Origin: Coriobacteriales bacterium
GTDB taxonomy: Bacteria > Actinomycetota > Coriobacteriia > Coriobacteriales > UBA8131
Reading direction: 5' to 3'
DNA: 8,401 bases
Assembly: GCA_031286245.1 (NCBI GenBank)
Contig: JAITUO010000110.1
Coordinates: 1-8,401, forward strand
Positions 7,133 through 8,401 of this stretch are shown here, piece by piece. A model generated the notes under the pieces. It made no database searches, had not been told where the DNA came from, and saw nothing but the letters and a program-made list of their open reading frames with translations. A program made the translations under genes and the position numbers. Within the stretch, counting starts at the first letter, position 1. Each line of letters begins with the position of its first letter.

Positions 7133-7347
7133 CAAACAATCCCCTCGTACTGGTAACCGGAATCTTCTATCACCTTTTTGATCATCTCTGGGTCGAGTGA
7201 ATCTGTCGACTTGATGACGGCTGCTGCCTGTTTCAACTGGACATCGACTTTTGTAACTGTAGGTAAGGTTTCCAAAGCTTCTTTGACGGTGGCGGCACAA
7301 TGCTTACAGCTCATGCCACTGACCTTAACAGAGGTTGTGATGCTCAT
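7132..7347 (-). CDS. Heavy-metal-associated (HMA) domain protein, CopZ-like
   Basis: The 71-residue product is a single HMA domain of the copper-chaperone size. It has the metal-binding loop GMSCKHC with C14 and C17, followed by AATVKEALETL (first helix), a VTKVDVQLKQAAAVI strand pair, and a closing helix with DSGYQYEGIV. Such proteins carry Cu(I), or another soft metal, to P-type ATPases or regulators. No copper ATPase or CsoR-like regulator is in this window; the downstream partner is the iron-sulfur aldo/keto reductase, which is an unusual neighbour. ATG 7347 is chosen by comparison with the family; its Shine-Dalgarno is weak. An in-frame TTG at 7425 would add 26 unconserved residues. HMA identity is firm, metal identity is not. 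Confidence 0.88.
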   Translation of the reverse strand: MSITTSVKVSGMSCKHCAATVKEALETLPTVTKVDVQLKQAAAVIKSTDSLDPEMIKKVIEDSGYQYEGIV

Positions 7348-7508
7348 CGCTGGCTCGCTTTCTTGATCGAGAGCTGGCAGGATTATCCTGTCGATGGCTT
7401 GGCACATGATTTGCGCACAATACAATAATATCAGGATTTTGCTGGCTCAGAACTCCTTTTTCTATACACACTTCTTTACCCACTACCTTCTTGGACTGAT
7501 TAGTTGTC

Positions 7509-7551
7509 AGGCTTTTCTAAGGCTTTTTTGAGGCTTTTTTAGGCTTTAGTA
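7509..7551. repeat. Four short tandem AGGCTTT(T) repeats with T-tracts at helical spacing
   Basis: Units begin at 7509, 7520, 7531 and 7541, each starting AGGCTTT and followed by up to three more T. The spacing of 10-11 bases is about one helical turn, so the T-tracts lie on one face of the helix, a pattern associated with intrinsic bending. The array lies about 160-200 bases upstream of the HMA ATG. No hairpin can form within it, since all units face the same way. Confidence 0.7.
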
Positions 7552-7758
7552 AACCGCATATACTGCTCTTAGAACCAGCACTATAGCCCTGGCACTGTTT
7601 ACATCTCCATTCCAAACGATAATACATCTATTTGCACAAAATACATCTTGCCCCTTGACAGGTCGGAGCCCAGAGGTTAATTTGTTACTACGCTGAAAGG
7701 GAGCCATCTCATTGAATAACTTTCTTGATGCGTTACCTTTAAGCTCTCTTCTAGCCAT
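7546..7758 (-). pseudogene. Possible C-terminal relic of a TnpB/Fanzor-like RuvC nuclease
   Basis: A 70-codon open frame begins MARRELKGNASRK and ends at TAA 7548-7546. Its second half reads GLRPVKGQDVFCANRC, then WNGDVNSARAI. This resembles the tail of TnpB and TnpB-like (Fanzor-type) proteins, where a zinc knuckle with paired cysteines is followed by a [W]NRDxNAAxNI RuvC-III motif bearing the last catalytic aspartate. The R to G and N to A changes, the absence of all upstream domains and the lack of an obvious ribosome binding site suggest a decayed fragment if the match is real. It is based on a short stretch and could be chance. Its last codons overlap the T-tract repeat. Confidence 0.3.
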
Positions 7759-7786
7759 TAGGCTGGATGATTGCCCCCCCCTTGCG

Positions 7787-7816
7787 CGAAAGCCACATTG
7801 TAAAATGTGGCTTTCG
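7787..7816. terminator. Perfect 13-bp hairpin downstream of the beta-propeller gene (possible terminator)
   Basis: CGAAAGCCACATT (7787-7799) and AATGTGGCTTTCG (7804-7816) pair perfectly around a GTAA loop. It lies 53 bases past the beta-propeller stop on the minus strand, where a terminator would be expected. However, neither side has a proper T run: the minus side continues into CGCAAGG and a G8 tract, the plus side into TACTTACC. It may work only partly as a terminator, stabilise the 3' end, or belong to the decayed element next to it. Confidence 0.45.
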
Positions 7817-7869
7817 TACTTACCTAAATCCTTTATGGTATTTCATCAACTACATTGATCACGCTTCAA

Positions 7870-8401
7870 TCACATTGGCATCAAACCACCGTGGAAGTAC
7901 TGAGCTGGGTTTCCATCGATAATGTTAATAGACCCTTGATACTCAAAAGTGTTCAGATCGTAGACATCCAGATAGGTGTCAGAGAAGATATAGAGAGAAT
8001 CACCAACATACAAGCCACGGGTATTGTTAAAGTAATTATCGGTATGGCCACTGAAACGCGTCTCACCAATCGGTAGCTTGGCAAGCTGATAAAAGCCACT
8101 CTGGCGATAAGCAAAGACCAGATAATAACCATCATCGCTGGCAAAGCCGATCAGGTTCCTGGCTGGTTCAACCATTATGGCTTTGTGGTCGTAGAGTGCT
8201 GGCGTATAGTAAATGTCTAAGTTGTATTTATCCTGCTCTGTGACAAATGAGGGGTTGGTGATGTTAAACATCGAAAGCTTTACACTATCAGTCCTGCCCT
8301 GCTCATTCGCATTGTATCCAATCCCTAATAACAATTGGCTTGACCAGGGGTGCATATATGTGGAGAAGCCCGGGATCTTCAAAGCTGACAAAATCATAGG
8401 G
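7870..8401 (-). CDS. Beta-propeller domain protein (PF09826-like), C-terminal part, cut by window edge
   Basis: The frame is open through the right edge: the codon before the ATG at 8397 is CCT, so this ATG is internal. The last 177 codons are seen, ending at TGA 7872-7870. The sequence matches the C-terminal blades of the large secreted or membrane-anchored beta-propeller proteins of Clostridia and archaea: LKIPGFSTYMHPWSSQLLLGIGYN, then VKLSMFNITNPS, YYTPALYDHKAIM, and blade-closing strands such as TRGLYVGDSLYIFSDTYLDVYDL. These proteins usually carry an N-terminal signal or anchor, which would lie beyond the edge. Function is unknown; a role in protein or ligand binding at the cell surface is inference. 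Genes downstream on the strand are separated from it by the hairpin at 7787-7816. Confidence 0.82.
   Translation of the reverse strand, partial: PMILSALKIPGFSTYMHPWSSQLLLGIGYNANEQGRTDSVKLSMFNITNPSFVTEQDKYNLDIYYTPALYDHKAIMVEPARNLIGFASDDGYYLVFAYRQSGFYQLAKLPIGETRFSGHTDNYFNNTRGLYVGDSLYIFSDTYLDVYDLNTFEYQGSINIIDGNPAQYFHGGLMPM

Larger units (their letters stand above)
7348..7869. other. Largely non-coding region upstream of the HMA gene
   Basis: About 520 bases without a confident gene. It contains a purine-rich AAAAAGGAG on the minus strand (7460-7452) with no fitting start codon, a TATAGA (7466-7461) that might be a weak -10 for the HMA-reductase pair but lacks a -35, the T-tract repeats at 7509-7551, a possible nuclease relic at 7546-7758, a run of eight C (7774-7781) and the hairpin at 7787-7816. 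Confidence 0.6.

Noticed and set aside
7348..7425. Upstream extension of the HMA protein from TTG 7425
   Set aside because: The added residues are not part of an HMA domain, and the 71-residue form from ATG 7347 is the normal chaperone length.
1..8401. tRNA, rRNA, CRISPR array or known riboswitch
   Set aside because: I looked in the intergenic stretches and saw no cloverleaf, spaced direct repeats of CRISPR type, or recognisable riboswitch core.

Overview
The window looks like chromosomal DNA from an anaerobic member of the Bacillota (Clostridia-like), of moderate GC. The strongest sign is the minus-strand run asp23-like (yloU), fakA-like (yloV), recG. This is a familiar Firmicute order, here without the serine dehydratase genes that sit between yloV and recG in Bacillus subtilis. 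A ferredoxin-type aldo/keto reductase and a PF09826-type beta-propeller protein also fit an anaerobic Gram-positive. The species cannot be named from the sequence.

Layout. Positions 1-3729 (minus) hold three genes read leftward: an Asp23/Gls24 protein, a FakA/YloV fatty-acid-kinase-like protein and the first 508 codons of the RecG helicase, which runs off the left edge. A good extended -10 promoter (about 3774-3802) drives them. Positions 3882-5594 (plus) hold a divergently transcribed methionine-synthase-like protein. It has an intact zinc homocysteine methyltransferase module and a C-terminal module that keeps the fold pattern of the MetH pterin domain but has lost its usual sequence signatures. 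It has no cobalamin domain.

Positions 5595-5989 are non-coding and contain a striking element: two 46-bp arms in inverted orientation, one mismatch apart, around a 99-nt AT-rich centre. It resembles a MITE or another hairpin-forming element and lies between two convergent genes. Positions 5990-7347 (minus) hold a small copper-chaperone-like HMA protein whose stop codon overlaps the start of an aldo/keto reductase carrying two [4Fe-4S]-type cysteine clusters. Positions 7348-7869 are mostly non-coding: helically spaced T-tract repeats, a short ORF that may be the tail of a decayed TnpB/Fanzor-like nuclease, and a perfect 13-bp hairpin. Positions 7870-8401 (minus) are the C-terminal end of a secreted-type beta-propeller protein cut by the right edge.

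How the parts relate. asp23-fakA-recG is probably a housekeeping transcription unit (envelope/lipid homeostasis and recombination repair). The methyltransferase stands alone, apparently divided from the leftward operon by back-to-back promoters. The HMA-reductase pair looks translationally coupled. The items most worth following up are the 5690-5880 inverted repeat and the degenerate pterin domain.
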